Assembly (NCBI RefSeq): GCF_900111075.1
Contig: NZ_FOFZ01000010.1
Coordinates: forward strand, 62,001 to 126,000
Direction of reading: 5' to 3'
DNA length: 64,000 bases
DNA from: Flavobacterium frigoris
GTDB lineage: Bacteria > Bacteroidota > Bacteroidia > Flavobacteriales > Flavobacteriaceae
Shown: positions 1 through 10,045 of the stretch, in pieces
Numbering within the stretch: position 1 is the first letter of the stretch
Layout: every line of letters starts with the position of its first letter
Notes under the pieces: model-generated
The model's input: the letters and a program-made list of their open reading frames with translations, nothing else
Told to the model about the DNA's origin: nothing
Databases searched by the model: none
Made by a program: the position numbers and the translations under genes

Positions 1-1
1 T

Positions 2-1102
2 ACGTTCACGACCCCATTTATGGTAAAAATGGCTACTCCTTTCTCGGAATTTTTAGAACGGAAATTACCCCGAAAATGGTTAAAAAGAATAACCCGATAC
101 AGCACAAATACCCAAGCTATTAAATCAGCGACTAACTGGCAGGTGGTTTTAAAAGCCCATCTTTTACAAATAGTGATTCATACTGTAATTATAACTGCTA
201 TAATCCTGCTTTCTTCTAAATTTGTTTTGCCATTAGTGGAAAGCTCTAAATTTGGAAATGCGATCACGGCTTTGTTTACTATCATCATTATTTCGCCGTT
301 TTTATGGGCGTTATCGTTACGCAGAGTCGCTGTAAAAGAGGTGGAAATATTACGTCAAGAACGGAGATATAGAGGACCAATCATGATGATGGTTTTCTTT
401 AGAATGGGATTAGCAATATTTTACATTGGTTTTTTACTGAACATCTTTTTCTCTCCGCTGGTCGCTTTCTTCGCATTAATTATTGCCATTGGAGTTTATT
501 TCTTTTTTCCAAAGAGATTACATCGTCAATACCTTAGAATTGAAAATCACTTTCTACAGAATCTAAACAAAAGAGAGATCATCAACATAAATAGAAGATA
601 TGCTAGTTTAACCCCTTGGGATGGGCACATGACGACCTTCACCATTGCAAAAGAATCAAATATCGCAGGTAAAACCTTAAAAGAATTGCGCATGCGAGAG
701 GATATGGGAATCAATATTGGTTTTATAAAAAGAGGAGGTATAATGGTGAAAATCCCGACTAAAAATGAACGCCTCTTTCCCGGCGACGAAATTTGCGTGA
801 TTGGTACAGATGCGCAAGTTAGTGAATTCAAGAATTATCTCCATCAAAACGAATTTGAGCCTCCTAAAAATGTCGAGAAAACCGAAATTATATTGCAACA
901 ACTGGAACTAAATAAAGAAGAGCTAATTGGGAAAAGCATAAGTGAATCTCAAATTAGAGAAAGGGCTAATGGTATGGTTGTGGGTCTCGAACGAAATGGG
1001 AAACGCCTTCTAAATCCAGAATCTGATGTAATATTACAGAAAAACGATATTTTATGGGTAGTAGGTGATAAAAAGCGAATGAATAAATTCTTTAAGGAGT
1101 AA
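2..1102 (+). CDS. Cation:proton antiporter (CPA2/KefB type), C-terminal part, 5' end outside window
   Basis: The reading frame is open from base 2, so the gene starts before the window. The ATG at 20 is internal: the preceding residues (TFTTP) read straight into it. What remains has about four hydrophobic membrane segments (near residues 50-75, 80-100, 120-145 and 145-165), then a cytoplasmic tail with two RCK-C/TrkA-C-like domains, roughly residues 205-280 and 290-360, each with the LPGDEI-like or LQKNDIL-like turn of that fold. CPA2 proteins exchange K+ or Na+ for H+ across the inner membrane and use such domains to sense ligands. The ion cannot be told from this fragment. Confidence 0.8.
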   Translation, partial: TFTTPFMVKMATPFSEFLERKLPRKWLKRITRYSTNTQAIKSATNWQVVLKAHLLQIVIHTVIITAIILLSSKFVLPLVESSKFGNAITALFTIIIISPFLWALSLRRVAVKEVEILRQERRYRGPIMMMVFFRMGLAIFYIGFLLNIFFSPLVAFFALIIAIGVYFFFPKRLHRQYLRIENHFLQNLNKREIININRRYASLTPWDGHMTTFTIAKESNIAGKTLKELRMREDMGINIGFIKRGGIMVKIPTKNERLFPGDEICVIGTDAQVSEFKNYLHQNEFEPPKNVEKTEIILQQLELNKEELIGKSISESQIRERANGMVVGLERNGKRLLNPESDVILQKNDILWVVGDKKRMNKFFKE

Positions 1103-1279
1103 GTTCTGGGAAATTAGTTTTGGGAATAATGGATAGTATTTCTGAATCCTGATTTTCTATTCTATTTATACTTTGCAATTGCAAACAGGCCATGGATTCA
1201 ATGCATAAGACGATCAATTGAACAAAAAAGACGAGAAGTTCTAGTAAAATATTTGGAAAAATGCTTTACTAACGATATG

Positions 1280-1733
1280 ATGACAAATGAAATTAATCCC
1301 TATTTTGAAATTTGAGATAATGGAAATTCAATCCGCATTGAAATAGTTGAACTAATTTCTCCAGATGCCGAATTAGATTGGGATTGCAATTGGTTAAAAT
1401 CAATAATTTCGATTAAAGCTGGAGGTTTTTTTGGGTAAATTTAAAGCTAATTTAATGACCACTGATTTTGAACTATTTAAGTTTGAGTTAGACAAACTTT
1501 ACGATAAACTGGATGGGACTGCCACATTCGCTACTCTTGAAGGTCAAGTTGAAATGAAAATTATTGGTGATAGCCTTGGAAATCTAAAAGCAGATTGCAT
1601 GGTAATGGACAATGCTGGATTTGGTAATAAATTAGAATTTAAAATAGCTTTTGACCAAACAAAAATTCCAAAAATAATCAATCAACTGGAAAAAATAATG
1701 AGTAAGTTTCCAAAAAGTGGAGACTTAGATTAA
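1280..1733 (+). pseudogene. WapI-like immunity protein gene, broken by a stop and a frameshift
   Basis: An intact 100-residue frame runs from a TTG at 1431 to 1733, but it is only the C-terminal two thirds of a protein. The N-terminal part lies in another frame: from the ATG at 1280 it reads ...PYFEI, a TGA at 1313-1315, then DNGNSIRIEIVEL...WDCNWLKSIISIKAGGFFG and a TAA at 1436. The shift falls in a run of seven T (1426-1432), where removing one base would join GGF to GKFKANLMTTDFELFK. WDxNWL followed by an F-x-A-x-L-x-T-x-D-F-E-x-F block resembles, from memory, the WapI family of contact-toxin immunity proteins. Family assignment is moderate; the broken state is directly visible. The TTG-started fragment might still be made, but I see no reason to expect function. 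Confidence 0.55.
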
Positions 1734-1784
1734 TATATTCTGTCGCTAAAAATAAGGATTCCCTATATTAACAGCTCTAAAAAA

Positions 1785-1820
1785 AAACCGCTCTAACGTA
1801 CTACTACGTTAGATCGGTTT
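1785..1820 (-). terminator. Bidirectional terminator hairpin downstream of guaB
   Basis: A 16-bp stem with one mismatch (AAACCGCTCTAACGTA against TACGTTAGATCGGTTT) around a CTAC loop. On the minus strand it is followed by a run of T from the A tract at 1778-1784, which fits the end of guaB. Confidence 0.8.
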
Positions 1821-1843
1821 TATATTTTATCCTACTCTTTAAC

Positions 1844-3316
1844 TTATCTAGAATAATTAGGAGCTTCTTTTGTAATGGTTACATTATGCGGGTGACTTTC
1901 GTTGATACCACTTGCGGTGATACGAACAAAACGTCCTGTTTCCTGTAAAGTTGGAATATCTTTAGAACCACAGTATCCCATTCCGGCACGAAGACCGCCA
2001 ATGAACTGAAGCATACTTTCGTTTAGTTCTCCCTTGTAAGCCACACGACCTACAATTCCTTCGGGAACTAGTTTCTTAACATCATCTTCTACATCTTGAA
2101 AATAACGGTCTTTAGAACCACCCTCCATCGCTTCTACAGATCCCATTCCGCGGTAAGATTTGAATTTTCTTCCTTCGAAAATAATAGTTTCTCCAGGAGA
2201 TTCTTTAGTTCCTGCAAGAAGTGAACCTAGCATCACACAATCAGCACCTGCAGCAATTGCTTTAGGAATATCTCCTGTGTAACGTATTCCTCCATCAGCG
2301 ATTACTGGAACTCCAGTTCCTTTTAATGCTGCTGCAACTTCAAGAACTGCAGAAAATTGAGGAAAACCAACACCCGCCACGATACGTGTGGTACAAATTG
2401 AACCAGGTCCAATTCCTACTTTCACACCGTCAGCGCCGTTTTCAACAAGGAATTTTGCTGCTTCAGGAGTAGCAATGTTACCAACAATAACATCTATTTG
2501 AGGGAATTTAGCTTTTACTTCTTTTAATGTATTTACCACACCTTGCGTATGTCCGTGAGCCGTATCAATAATAATGGCATCAACACCTGCATTTACTAAA
2601 GCGGTTGCTCTTTCTACTGCGTCACCTGTAACGCCAATAGCTGCTGCTACACGCAAACGCCCGTAAACATCTTTGTTAGCAATTGGTTTTTGAGTTAATT
2701 TAGTGATATCTCTAAAGGTGATTAAACCCACTAATTTACCTTCTTTATTGATAACTGGGAGTTTCTCGATTTTATGACCTTGTAAAACTACTTCGGCTTG
2801 TTCTAATGAAGTTCCTTCGGCGACGGTAACCAAATTTTCACTTGTCATTACCTCAATAATAGGTCTTGTATTGTTTTTCTCAAAACGCAAATCTCTATTG
2901 GTTACAATTCCTTTTAATCTTTGATCTTCATCGATAATAGGAATACCACCAATTCCGTATTCTTTCATCGCATTTTTAGCGTCCGCTACTGTAGAAGTAA
3001 GCGGTAAAGTAACTGGATCGATAATCATACCTGACTCCGCACGTTTTACTTTGCGTACTTTGGCAGCTTGTTGCTCGATTGTCATATTTTTATGCAAAAC
3101 ACCTATTCCACCTTCTTGAGCCATAGCAATTGCCATAGCACTTTCAGTAACGGTATCCATAGCTGCGGATACAATAGGAACATTAAGCGTTATATTTCTT
3201 GAAAATTTTGTTTGGATACTTACCTCTCGAGGAAGCACATTAGAGTAGTTAGGAACTAATAATACATCGTCGTACGTTAAACCTTCGCCGATAATCTTGG
3301 AGTTATGTGCTATCAT
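1844..3316 (-). CDS. guaB: Inosine-5'-monophosphate dehydrogenase
   Basis: Oxidises IMP to XMP with NAD+, the first committed step of GMP synthesis, in the cytosol. The 490-residue length is normal. Two CBS domains, about residues 100-160 and 160-215, interrupt the TIM barrel. The catalytic loop GPGSICTTR places the nucleophilic cysteine near residue 308, and [18 protein letters not shown] plus the RGMGS flap region are present. The start is supported by a TATATTTG -7 element about 25 bases upstream. It appears to be a single-gene transcript ending at the hairpin just downstream. Confidence 0.98.
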   Translation of the reverse strand: MIAHNSKIIGEGLTYDDVLLVPNYSNVLPREVSIQTKFSRNITLNVPIVSAAMDTVTESAMAIAMAQEGGIGVLHKNMTIEQQAAKVRKVKRAESGMIIDPVTLPLTSTVADAKNAMKEYGIGGIPIIDEDQRLKGIVTNRDLRFEKNNTRPIIEVMTSENLVTVAEGTSLEQAEVVLQGHKIEKLPVINKEGKLVGLITFRDITKLTQKPIANKDVYGRLRVAAAIGVTGDAVERATALVNAGVDAIIIDTAHGHTQGVVNTLKEVKAKFPQIDVIVGNIATPEAAKFLVENGADGVKVGIGPGSICTTRIVAGVGFPQFSAVLEVAAALKGTGVPVIADGGIRYTGDIPKAIAAGADCVMLGSLLAGTKESPGETIIFEGRKFKSYRGMGSVEAMEGGSKDRYFQDVEDDVKKLVPEGIVGRVAYKGELNESMLQFIGGLRAGMGYCGSKDIPTLQETGRFVRITASGINESHPHNVTITKEAPNYSR

Positions 3317-3342
3317 GTTGCAATTTGTAGTTGAATTGCGTG

Positions 3343-3350
3343 CAAATATA
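3343..3350 (-). promoter_or_regulatory. -7 element TATATTTG for guaB
   Basis: Reads TATATTTG on the minus strand, matching the Bacteroidota consensus TAnnTTTG, and would give a leader of about 20 bases. No clear TTG -33 box is visible at the usual 19-base spacing. Confidence 0.55.
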
Positions 3351-3526
3351 GCAAATTATTTTGATTTAAAAAAGTGAAAAAATAAGGTTTCAAAAAAAAA
3401 CCGACAACATGGTAAGAAAACAATACCGCTCGTTTGCACTAATCTTCTTTAAAAAATAATTCATTAAGAAATTGAAATAATTACAATCAGATTAAAGAAA
3501 TAGATATCAGTGCAAAAAAAACACGC

Positions 3527-4927
3527 TTAGTACGGCGAATTACTGTCTTTAAAAATAAAATTAAAACCAAATTGAAAGGACAAACTATTGGCTTTCGCCA
3601 AATCCCTATATTCTAAAAGATTATCAGCCATGAGGTAGACATTGAATGCCCCCAACGTGCTTGACATTCCTAAACCTATATTTTTATAGGAATAGGAATC
3701 TACTGTATAGGTAGCTTTCATTTCCAACTTATCGAATAGGTTTCTCCTATAATACCCAGTCAATGCTGCCATAGGTGCTCTAGGAGTAGTCATTACAAAC
3801 AGCTGTGCGCCTATTGCATTTTTATATTGCGATTCTGACACACTGCAATTACAGTCTGCTCCTCCTCTTGAATCATTAAAAGAATATTGATACGAACTAT
3901 TGAATTTTATAGGTCTCCAAGTTTTGTATGCGTTGTAAATCGTGTCTAGCGGAATCGCATCAACAAACTGCTGATACGCATTGTCTGGAGTATTTGTACC
4001 ATCGAAATTTGGATTTACGCCTTCATATTTATAATAGCCTTTATAGGTAAACGTCTCAACATCTTTGCTGTGTTTTACAAATCCAACATCTAGGATACTG
4101 GCTGTAAACTGAATGTTCTTTTTAGGGTAATACGTTAGTCCCAAATCAAATCCGAGTCCTAAGTCTCCACCAAACAGCATCTTTTTTCTGATATCGCGGG
4201 CTACATCCCCTTCATAACCTTCGGCAGTATATGCTGCAATTCCGGCCGTATTCAATTGCAAATCCGAATAAATAACTTGTTCATATGCAGTAGTCGTACC
4301 TGGAACCGTATAAATATATCCTGAATTTTTAGTCGAAGTTGCGTTAAAAGCACTTGAATATATTTTGGCTCTGCCCCCAAGGACAAGTCTATCGGTTACA
4401 TTTTTATGAAATCCTACATGCAGTACCGAAAGCATCTCTGTTTTTAAACTCAAATCCCCTAAATTAAATGATTTACCTAGATAATCTCTATTTCCCTCCA
4501 AAGCAAGTATAGCAACATCTTTAGGCATAAACATCATGAAATCAAACTCCTGATACATTCCAAACGAAATATATCCTTTGTTTTCTAACCAGTCTCCTAA
4601 TTTAAAACCGCCGCTAAACACTTCTAATTGCTCATTGAAAACCAATTTGTCATTTTGCGAAGAACGGTGTACTACATTCAGTAATTTAGTATTAAAATCT
4701 ACTCCGTTATCCGCAAATAAGTCATAGGCTGAAAAACTAGTAGATCCAACATTCCCAGAAATACCCGATAGCAATGGAACTCCAAAATAAAATTTATAGC
4801 TGACATCAGCACCAGGATTAGTCATTAAAGACTGAGGCACTGTAGTGAAATTATATAAAATTTGTTTATTTTGAGAAAAACACCCCGCAGCTATAAACAC
4901 CATCAAAAACAGATATACTTTTCTCAT
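3527..4927 (-). CDS. DUF5723-family outer-membrane protein
   Basis: A 466-residue exported protein. Residues 1-18 form a signal peptide; the cysteine at 16 (IAAGCFSQ) could be a lipobox but the context is equally good for signal peptidase I. The rest has alternating hydrophobic/polar strands with aromatic residues, ending in FQFGFNFIFK, as expected for an outer-membrane beta-barrel. The LYNFTTVPQSLMTNPG start of the mature chain matches the DUF5723 family as I know it; the family's role is not established. The start overlaps the stop of the upstream lipoprotein gene by 4 bases, so the two are co-transcribed. Confidence 0.75.
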   Translation of the reverse strand: MRKVYLFLMVFIAAGCFSQNKQILYNFTTVPQSLMTNPGADVSYKFYFGVPLLSGISGNVGSTSFSAYDLFADNGVDFNTKLLNVVHRSSQNDKLVFNEQLEVFSGGFKLGDWLENKGYISFGMYQEFDFMMFMPKDVAILALEGNRDYLGKSFNLGDLSLKTEMLSVLHVGFHKNVTDRLVLGGRAKIYSSAFNATSTKNSGYIYTVPGTTTAYEQVIYSDLQLNTAGIAAYTAEGYEGDVARDIRKKMLFGGDLGLGFDLGLTYYPKKNIQFTASILDVGFVKHSKDVETFTYKGYYKYEGVNPNFDGTNTPDNAYQQFVDAIPLDTIYNAYKTWRPIKFNSSYQYSFNDSRGGADCNCSVSESQYKNAIGAQLFVMTTPRAPMAALTGYYRRNLFDKLEMKATYTVDSYSYKNIGLGMSSTLGAFNVYLMADNLLEYRDLAKANSLSFQFGFNFIFKDSNSPY

Positions 4928-5475
4928 TCTACCAACAGATAAACAGTTGCACTTGAACGCAGTTTTAAGCTTCCCGGACTATTCGCATTTAAAGCAGGAC
5001 CAGCACCCATTGTTATAACAAATTCCATTTTTTTGGTTCTTTTTAATAAGTCTACTCTAGCATTCTCAAAAACTTCTGTTTGAGTGATTAATTTTTGTGT
5101 TCCTGAATAGGCAGGCACAATAAAAGAAATAGTCTCTAGTAGTTGGTCATTTCCATCCAATAATAGAATATCTATGGTATAAGACTTATTAATAGTATTA
5201 TTAATTTCAAAAAAAAAGTCGGCTCGTCTTAAATTCTTTTGAAAAGAAGCATCCCTGAAAATATCAAAATCCTTAGCGCCAAAGACCATATTCTGCTCCA
5301 TTCCATTCACAACAAATTGATTGGCAGGAATTTCAAAAGCACTCAAATTTGCAATAAAAACAGGTTCTAATTTAAAATCGTTTACTTGATCAAAATCTAA
5401 CTTACTGCTACATGAAAAAGAGAGCAGCATAAGTAGCATCAATCCTAAAATTTTATTTGGGTTGTATTGATTCAT
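4924..5475 (-). CDS. Hypothetical lipoprotein, partner of the DUF5723 protein
   Basis: 183 residues with a lipobox (LLSFSC, Cys near residue 22) followed by SSKLDFDQ, so it should be lipid-anchored in the envelope. The body looks all-beta (repeated short hydrophobic strands, for example KSYTIDILLLDGNDQ). I do not recognise a named family. It is the first gene of a two-gene operon and overlaps the DUF5723 gene by 4 bases, which suggests that the two work together at the outer membrane. Confidence 0.7.
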   Translation of the reverse strand: MNQYNPNKILGLMLLMLLSFSCSSKLDFDQVNDFKLEPVFIANLSAFEIPANQFVVNGMEQNMVFGAKDFDIFRDASFQKNLRRADFFFEINNTINKSYTIDILLLDGNDQLLETISFIVPAYSGTQKLITQTEVFENARVDLLKRTKKMEFVITMGAGPALNANSPGSLKLRSSATVYLLVE

Positions 5476-5587
5476 ATCAAAAGTGTAAGTAACAAAAGTA
5501 AATCATTGATTGCAATAACAACGATGCAGTTGTTAACTTATTATTACATTTATAGAATATTATAGCAATTTCATTATTCAAAGTTTT

Positions 5588-6451
5588 CTAATGAAACTCT
5601 CCAAATAGCTTAGAAGCCTCATTGTAAGCGCTTTCAAAACTTAATGGATTTAGATTTGTAATTTCTTTTTTAGCAGTAAAATAGGACAGTAACTTCTCCG
5701 TTGGCATATTACCCGTTAAATCGTCTTTAGCCATTGGACAACCACCAAATCCCTGAATAGCACCGTCATATCTTCGGCAACCCGCATTATAAGCTGCATC
5801 TATTTTCTCAAACCATTTATCTGGTGTGGTATGCAAATGAGCTCCCAACTCAATTTCGGGATATTTTGGAATCAAATTAGAGAACAAATAACTGATTACG
5901 TCTGGAGTAGAACTCCCCACAGTATCCGACAGCGACAAAATCTTCACTCCCATATTGGATAACTTCTCCGTCCAATCCCCCACAATTTCTACATTCCAAG
6001 GATCTCCATACGGATTTCCAAAACCCATAGACAAATAAGCAACTACTTCTTTATTGGTTTTATCGGCAATTTCCAGAATTTCTTCCAAGGTAACTAGCGA
6101 TTCTGCAATGGTTTTGTGTGTATTACGCATCTGAAAATTCTCAGATATCGAAAAAGGATACCCTAAATATTGAATTTCAGCATGCTCAGAAGCCATTTCC
6201 GCTCCTCTAGTATTAGCTATAATAGCCAGTAATTTGCTTGTTGTTTGCGATAAATCCAATTGTGCCAATAGTGCAGCGGTATCCACCATTTGCGGAATCG
6301 CTTTTGGCGACACAAAACTCCCAAAATCGATCGAATCAAAGCCTACTCTCAATAAAGATTGAATGTACGCTACTTTTCTTTCGGTGGGGATAAATGGCTT
6401 AATGCCTTGCATGGCATCACGCGGACATTCTATAATTTTTATTGGCTCCAT
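5588..6451 (-). CDS. Hydroxymethylglutaryl-CoA lyase family protein
   Basis: A TIM-barrel enzyme of the HMG-CoA lyase/DRE metallolyase group, 287 residues, close to the usual 295-310. IIECPRDAMQG matches the N-terminal substrate/metal motif (PRDG... in the family, here PRDA), LGAHLHTTP supplies the metal-binding His-x-His, and GGCPMAKDDLTGN carries the catalytic loop cysteine near residue 237. HMG-CoA lyase splits HMG-CoA to acetyl-CoA and acetoacetate at the end of leucine breakdown; a leucine dehydrogenase lies 5.5 kb away. The A in place of G in PRDG leaves a related aldolase possible. Confidence 0.8.
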   Translation of the reverse strand: MEPIKIIECPRDAMQGIKPFIPTERKVAYIQSLLRVGFDSIDFGSFVSPKAIPQMVDTAALLAQLDLSQTTSKLLAIIANTRGAEMASEHAEIQYLGYPFSISENFQMRNTHKTIAESLVTLEEILEIADKTNKEVVAYLSMGFGNPYGDPWNVEIVGDWTEKLSNMGVKILSLSDTVGSSTPDVISYLFSNLIPKYPEIELGAHLHTTPDKWFEKIDAAYNAGCRRYDGAIQGFGGCPMAKDDLTGNMPTEKLLSYFTAKKEITNLNPLSFESAYNEASKLFGEFH

Positions 6452-6458
6452 AGGTTTT

Positions 6459-6466
6459 CAAAGATA
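6459..6466 (-). promoter_or_regulatory. -7 element TATCTTTG immediately upstream of the HMG-CoA lyase-like gene
   Basis: Reads TATCTTTG on the minus strand, consensus TAnnTTTG, and ends only 7 bases before the ATG. The transcript would have an almost absent leader. Confidence 0.45.
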
Positions 6467-6518
6467 AGAAAACTTAGAAAGTAGCAAAGACTAAGATTAT
6501 AAAATTTTTTAGGAAATA

Positions 6519-6554
6519 AAAATGCGTAATTCACAATGAAGAATTACGCATTTT
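6519..6554 (-). terminator. Terminator hairpin after pyrD
   Basis: Perfect 14-bp stem AAAATGCGTAATTC / GAATTACGCATTTT with an 8-base loop, 25 bases past the pyrD stop. Confidence 0.75.
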
Positions 6555-6578
6555 GATAATAGTGTAAACCTATCCCTT

Positions 6579-7598
6579 TTACATGCGGCTTAATATCTTT
6601 TGATTTATAGCTTTCACCAAAGCGGGTCCTTCATAGATAAAACCAGTGTACAATTGTATTAAACTGGCGCCTGCTTGTAGTTTTTCTATCGCATCATCTG
6701 CAGAATGAATCCCTCCCACTCCGATAATCGGAAAGGCTTTGTTGCTTTTTTGAGACAGAAAACGAATCACTTCAGTAGAACGGCTTGTCAATGGCTTTCC
6801 TGACAATCCACCCATTTCTGTTTTATTTTCAGATTTCAAACCTTCGCGAGAAATAGTCGTATTAGTAGCTATAACTCCTGCAATTTTAGTTTCCTTCACA
6901 ATATCTATAATGTCCAATAATTGCTCATCCGTCAAATCTGGAGCGATTTTTAGCAATATGGGTTTCTGTTTTGGCTTTGCCAAATTCTTATTTTGTAAGG
7001 TTTGCAGCAATTGAGTCAAGGGCTCTTTGTCTTGCAATGCCCGAAGATTAGGCGTATTTGGCGAACTCACATTCACCACAAAATAATCAACATAATCAAA
7101 CAAGGCTTCAAAACAAATTTCATAATCTAAGGTCGCGTCTTCGTTTGGCGTCAGTTTATTTTTTCCAATATTTCCTCCAATTAAAACCCCAGTATTTTTT
7201 TTAAGTCGTTCCACAGCTTCTAAAACCCCACCATTATTGAATCCCATTCGGTTAATAATAGCTGAATCCGCTTTCAAACGAAACAGGCGTTTTTTTGGAT
7301 TTCCTTCCTGTCCTTTTGGCGTAAGCGTACCTATTTCAATAAACCCAAAACCAAAGTTGGATAATTCTTTGTACAACTTAGCGTCTTTATCAAAACCAGC
7401 TGCAAGTCCTACCGGATTTTTAAACTTCAACCCAAACACTTCGGTTTCTAATCGCTGGTCATTGATTTCATAAAGCGATTTAAATAGAGAAGAAAATCCT
7501 GGAATCCTCGATAAAAATCGAATCAGGGAAAAAGTAAAATAGTGTACTTTTTCTGGATCAAACCAAAAAAGAATGGGACGAATAATTAATTTATACAT
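6579..7598 (-). CDS. pyrD: Dihydroorotate dehydrogenase (quinone), class 2
   Basis: Oxidises dihydroorotate to orotate in pyrimidine synthesis, passing electrons to the quinone pool at the inner membrane. At 339 residues it has the class 2 N-terminal extension ([22 protein letters not shown]) that docks on the membrane. AAGFDK (67-71) and NRMGFNN (117-122) bind FMN and substrate, and [12 protein letters not shown] carries the catalytic serine near 178-179. It has its own TATTTTTG -7 element and a strong terminator, so it is likely monocistronic. Confidence 0.97.
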   Translation of the reverse strand: MYKLIIRPILFWFDPEKVHYFTFSLIRFLSRIPGFSSLFKSLYEINDQRLETEVFGLKFKNPVGLAAGFDKDAKLYKELSNFGFGFIEIGTLTPKGQEGNPKKRLFRLKADSAIINRMGFNNGGVLEAVERLKKNTGVLIGGNIGKNKLTPNEDATLDYEICFEALFDYVDYFVVNVSSPNTPNLRALQDKEPLTQLLQTLQNKNLAKPKQKPILLKIAPDLTDEQLLDIIDIVKETKIAGVIATNTTISREGLKSENKTEMGGLSGKPLTSRSTEVIRFLSQKSNKAFPIIGVGGIHSADDAIEKLQAGASLIQLYTGFIYEGPALVKAINQKILSRM

Positions 7599-7618
7599 GA
7601 GTGTTTTGTTGTGTGCTG

Positions 7619-7626
7619 CAAAAATA
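7619..7626 (-). promoter_or_regulatory. -7 element TATTTTTG for pyrD
   Basis: Minus-strand TATTTTTG matching TAnnTTTG, 20 bases upstream of the ATG. Confidence 0.55.
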
Positions 7627-7753
7627 GAACTATCTCGCCGATAAATAAATCTTTAGCCTTAAAATTTAATTTTACTATCCCATAAACAACATTGATGGAT
7701 AAGAAAACAGTAATGCAAAACAAAGAATCCTTAATTAATTTCTAAATTAGCCT

Positions 7754-8320
7754 ATGAAATTAATATCCAAAAACATGAAAAATTACTGCAGCTTTTTACT
7801 GTTATTTCTGACCGTTGGCCTTTTTGCGCAAGCAGAAAAACCAACGCACATTTATTTAGTTCGCCATGCTGAAAAAATAACAAGCGATAAAAAAGATAAC
7901 AATCCATTACTGACTGAGGATGGAAATCAAAGAGCCATTGCGCTTGCTGAGAAATTACAAAACACACCATTAAACGCAATTTATAGTACAAACTACAAAC
8001 GCACTGAGTCTACCGCAAAGCCAGCATCCGAAAATCAGAAAAAGAAAATAAAAGTATATGACGCAAAAAAATTAAACGACGCAGCGGCAATGATCCTCAA
8101 GGAAAACAAAGGGAAATGCACTTTAGTCATAGGCCATTCTAATACCATTTTAGAAACGATTGAAGCCTTCGGAGCCAAAAGACCAATACCAACTATTGAA
8201 GATCAAGAGTACGATTACCTATTTCTAGTTACTATTCGCACCAATGGAAAAATAAAAGTAAAAGTGATGCATTACGGAAAAGCAAATTCTCATAAAGAAG
8301 GAGCACAAATGATGCCCTAA
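7754..8320 (+). CDS. Secreted histidine phosphatase family protein (SixA/phosphoglycerate mutase-like)
   Basis: 188 residues. An N-terminal signal peptide (hydrophobic SFLLLFLTVGLFAQA) is followed by IYLVRHAEK, the RH motif with the phospho-accepting histidine. A second conserved region, LVIGHSNT, gives the general acid/base histidine, so both catalytic elements are present. Substrate unknown; the export signal argues for a periplasmic phosphatase rather than a glycolytic mutase. The ATG at 7775 (MKNYCSF) would give a more conventional signal peptide and is a plausible alternative start. Confidence 0.8.
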   Translation: MKLISKNMKNYCSFLLLFLTVGLFAQAEKPTHIYLVRHAEKITSDKKDNNPLLTEDGNQRAIALAEKLQNTPLNAIYSTNYKRTESTAKPASENQKKKIKVYDAKKLNDAAAMILKENKGKCTLVIGHSNTILETIEAFGAKRPIPTIEDQEYDYLFLVTIRTNGKIKVKVMHYGKANSHKEGAQMMP

Positions 8321-8391
8321 AACAATTACTTATTGTTAGCGGTATTCTAACTCAAAATGGGAGTTTTGAACCCTCCTTTCTAAATAAACCT

Positions 8392-8399
8392 TATATTTG
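8392..8399 (+). promoter_or_regulatory. -7 element TATATTTG for pepT
   Basis: TATATTTG with a TTG at 8366-8368 as a possible -33 box; the 23-base spacer is a little longer than the usual 19. Confidence 0.55.
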
Positions 8400-8421
8400 T
8401 ACCTCATTATAAAAATACTTT

Positions 8422-9699
8422 ATGCAACATATTATAGACCGTTTTATCAGTTATGTTACTGTTGACACGGAATCAGATTCGAATTCGGAAACAACACCAA
8501 GCACAGCAAAACAATGGGTCTTAGCCAATCAATTGGTTGAAGAACTTAAAAAAATAGGAATGCAGGACGTGACCATAGATGACAAATCTTACATCATGGC
8601 AACCTTACCGAGCAACGTAGATCACGAAGTACCTACAATCGGTTTTGTATCGCACTTTGACACGACCCCTGATTTTACAGGAGCCAATGTAAAACCTCAA
8701 ATTATCCCAAATTATGACGGTAAAGACATCGTTTTAAATGCGGAACAAAACATCGTTTTATCTCCTAGCTATTTCAAAGATTTATTGCAATACAAAGGAC
8801 AAACCTTAATCACAACTGACGGAACTACACTTCTGGGTGCTGATGACAAAGCGGGAATTACAGAGATTGTTACTGCAATGGAATTCTTAATCAACAATCC
8901 AGAACTCAAACACGGAAAAATCAGAGTTGGTTTTACACCTGACGAAGAAATTGGTCGTGGAGCGCATCATTTTGATGTAGCCAAATTTGGTGCTGATTGG
9001 GCTTATACCATGGACGGAAGTCAAGTAGGTGAATTAGAATACGAAAATTTTAATGCGGCTGGAGCCAAAATTACTTTCAAAGGTAAAAGTGTGCATCCCG
9101 GTTATGCCAAAGGAAAGATGATTAACTCTATGTTAATTGCTAATGCTTTCATTACGGCATTACCTTCAGATGAAACACCAGAGGAAACAAAAGGATATGA
9201 AGGTTTTTATCATGTTCATCACCTAACAGGAAGTATCGAAGAAACTGTTTTAGAATTAATAATCAGAGACCATAACAAGATTAAATTCGAAAAACGAAAA
9301 GAAAAAGTAGAAAAGATTGTTCGTAAAATCAATAAGAAATTTGCGAAACAATTTGGTGAAGATGTTGCAATAGCTGAGATCAATGATCAGTATTACAATA
9401 TGAAAGAAAAGGTAGTTCCTGTAAAATACATTGTTGACATTGCCGAAAAAGCGATGAAGGAATTAGACATTAAACCATTAATCAAACCCATTCGTGGAGG
9501 TACTGATGGTTGTCAATTATCATATATGGGATTGCCTTGCCCAAATATTTTTGCCGGTGGACATAATTTTCACGGAAAGTACGAGTATGTTCCTGTTGAA
9601 AGTATGCAAAAAGCAGTAAACGTTATAGTAAAAATAGCCGAACTGACTGCAATGCCCAACTTTGGATTGGATGAAAGTAAATCAAAAAAGAAAAAGTAA
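8422..9699 (+). CDS. pepT: Peptidase T (tripeptide aminopeptidase)
   Basis: M20-family zinc aminopeptidase that removes N-terminal residues from tripeptides in the cytosol. 425 residues, slightly longer than the E. coli enzyme because of a lysine-rich tail (KSKKKK). Metal ligands are visible: SHFDTTPD (His78, Asp80), GADDKAG (Asp141), PDEEIGRG (Glu175/176) and the C-terminal [25 protein letters not shown] is typical of PepT. Confidence 0.95.
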   Translation: MQHIIDRFISYVTVDTESDSNSETTPSTAKQWVLANQLVEELKKIGMQDVTIDDKSYIMATLPSNVDHEVPTIGFVSHFDTTPDFTGANVKPQIIPNYDGKDIVLNAEQNIVLSPSYFKDLLQYKGQTLITTDGTTLLGADDKAGITEIVTAMEFLINNPELKHGKIRVGFTPDEEIGRGAHHFDVAKFGADWAYTMDGSQVGELEYENFNAAGAKITFKGKSVHPGYAKGKMINSMLIANAFITALPSDETPEETKGYEGFYHVHHLTGSIEETVLELIIRDHNKIKFEKRKEKVEKIVRKINKKFAKQFGEDVAIAEINDQYYNMKEKVVPVKYIVDIAEKAMKELDIKPLIKPIRGGTDGCQLSYMGLPCPNIFAGGHNFHGKYEYVPVESMQKAVNVIVKIAELTAMPNFGLDESKSKKKK

Positions 9700-10045
9700 A
9701 ACTCTTGATTCTGGAGAGCGAGGGTTTAAACGATAACTACAAATAAAAAAAACAATCTCTTTAACTTATTTAAAAAGTCCCAATCCCAATATCGGATGGG
9801 ACTTTTTTATTTGCCGATGTCATTATATTTGGCTCGAATAATTTCACTACTTCACATTCACGTTTTACTCGACTGTCCAAAGTTTTGAAATAATTATATT
9901 TACTAAAAACAATTAAATTTCATAAAAAATTAACATTATAGATGAGATTAAATTATTATATTTAATGTCCTTTACAATGACAATAAAAATTGTCCCTGCT
10001 AATTGTTGTTAACAATAATTTATTTTAAAACTAACACTTGAAATT
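9700..10045. other. Intergenic region between pepT and the lysine-rich gene
   Basis: About 345 AT-rich bases. It holds one terminator (9772-9811) and then roughly 230 bases that presumably contain the promoter of the lysine-rich gene. I see no ORF or RNA gene and no convincing TAnnTTTG element. Confidence 0.5.
9772..9811 (+). terminator. Terminator after pepT, near-identical copy of the one at 10484
   Basis: GTCCCA pairs with TGGGAC and is followed by TTTTTT. The 5' arm, loop and T tract (AGTCCCAATCC...ATATC...GGGACTTTTTTATT) closely match the terminator at 10484-10525. Confidence 0.7.
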
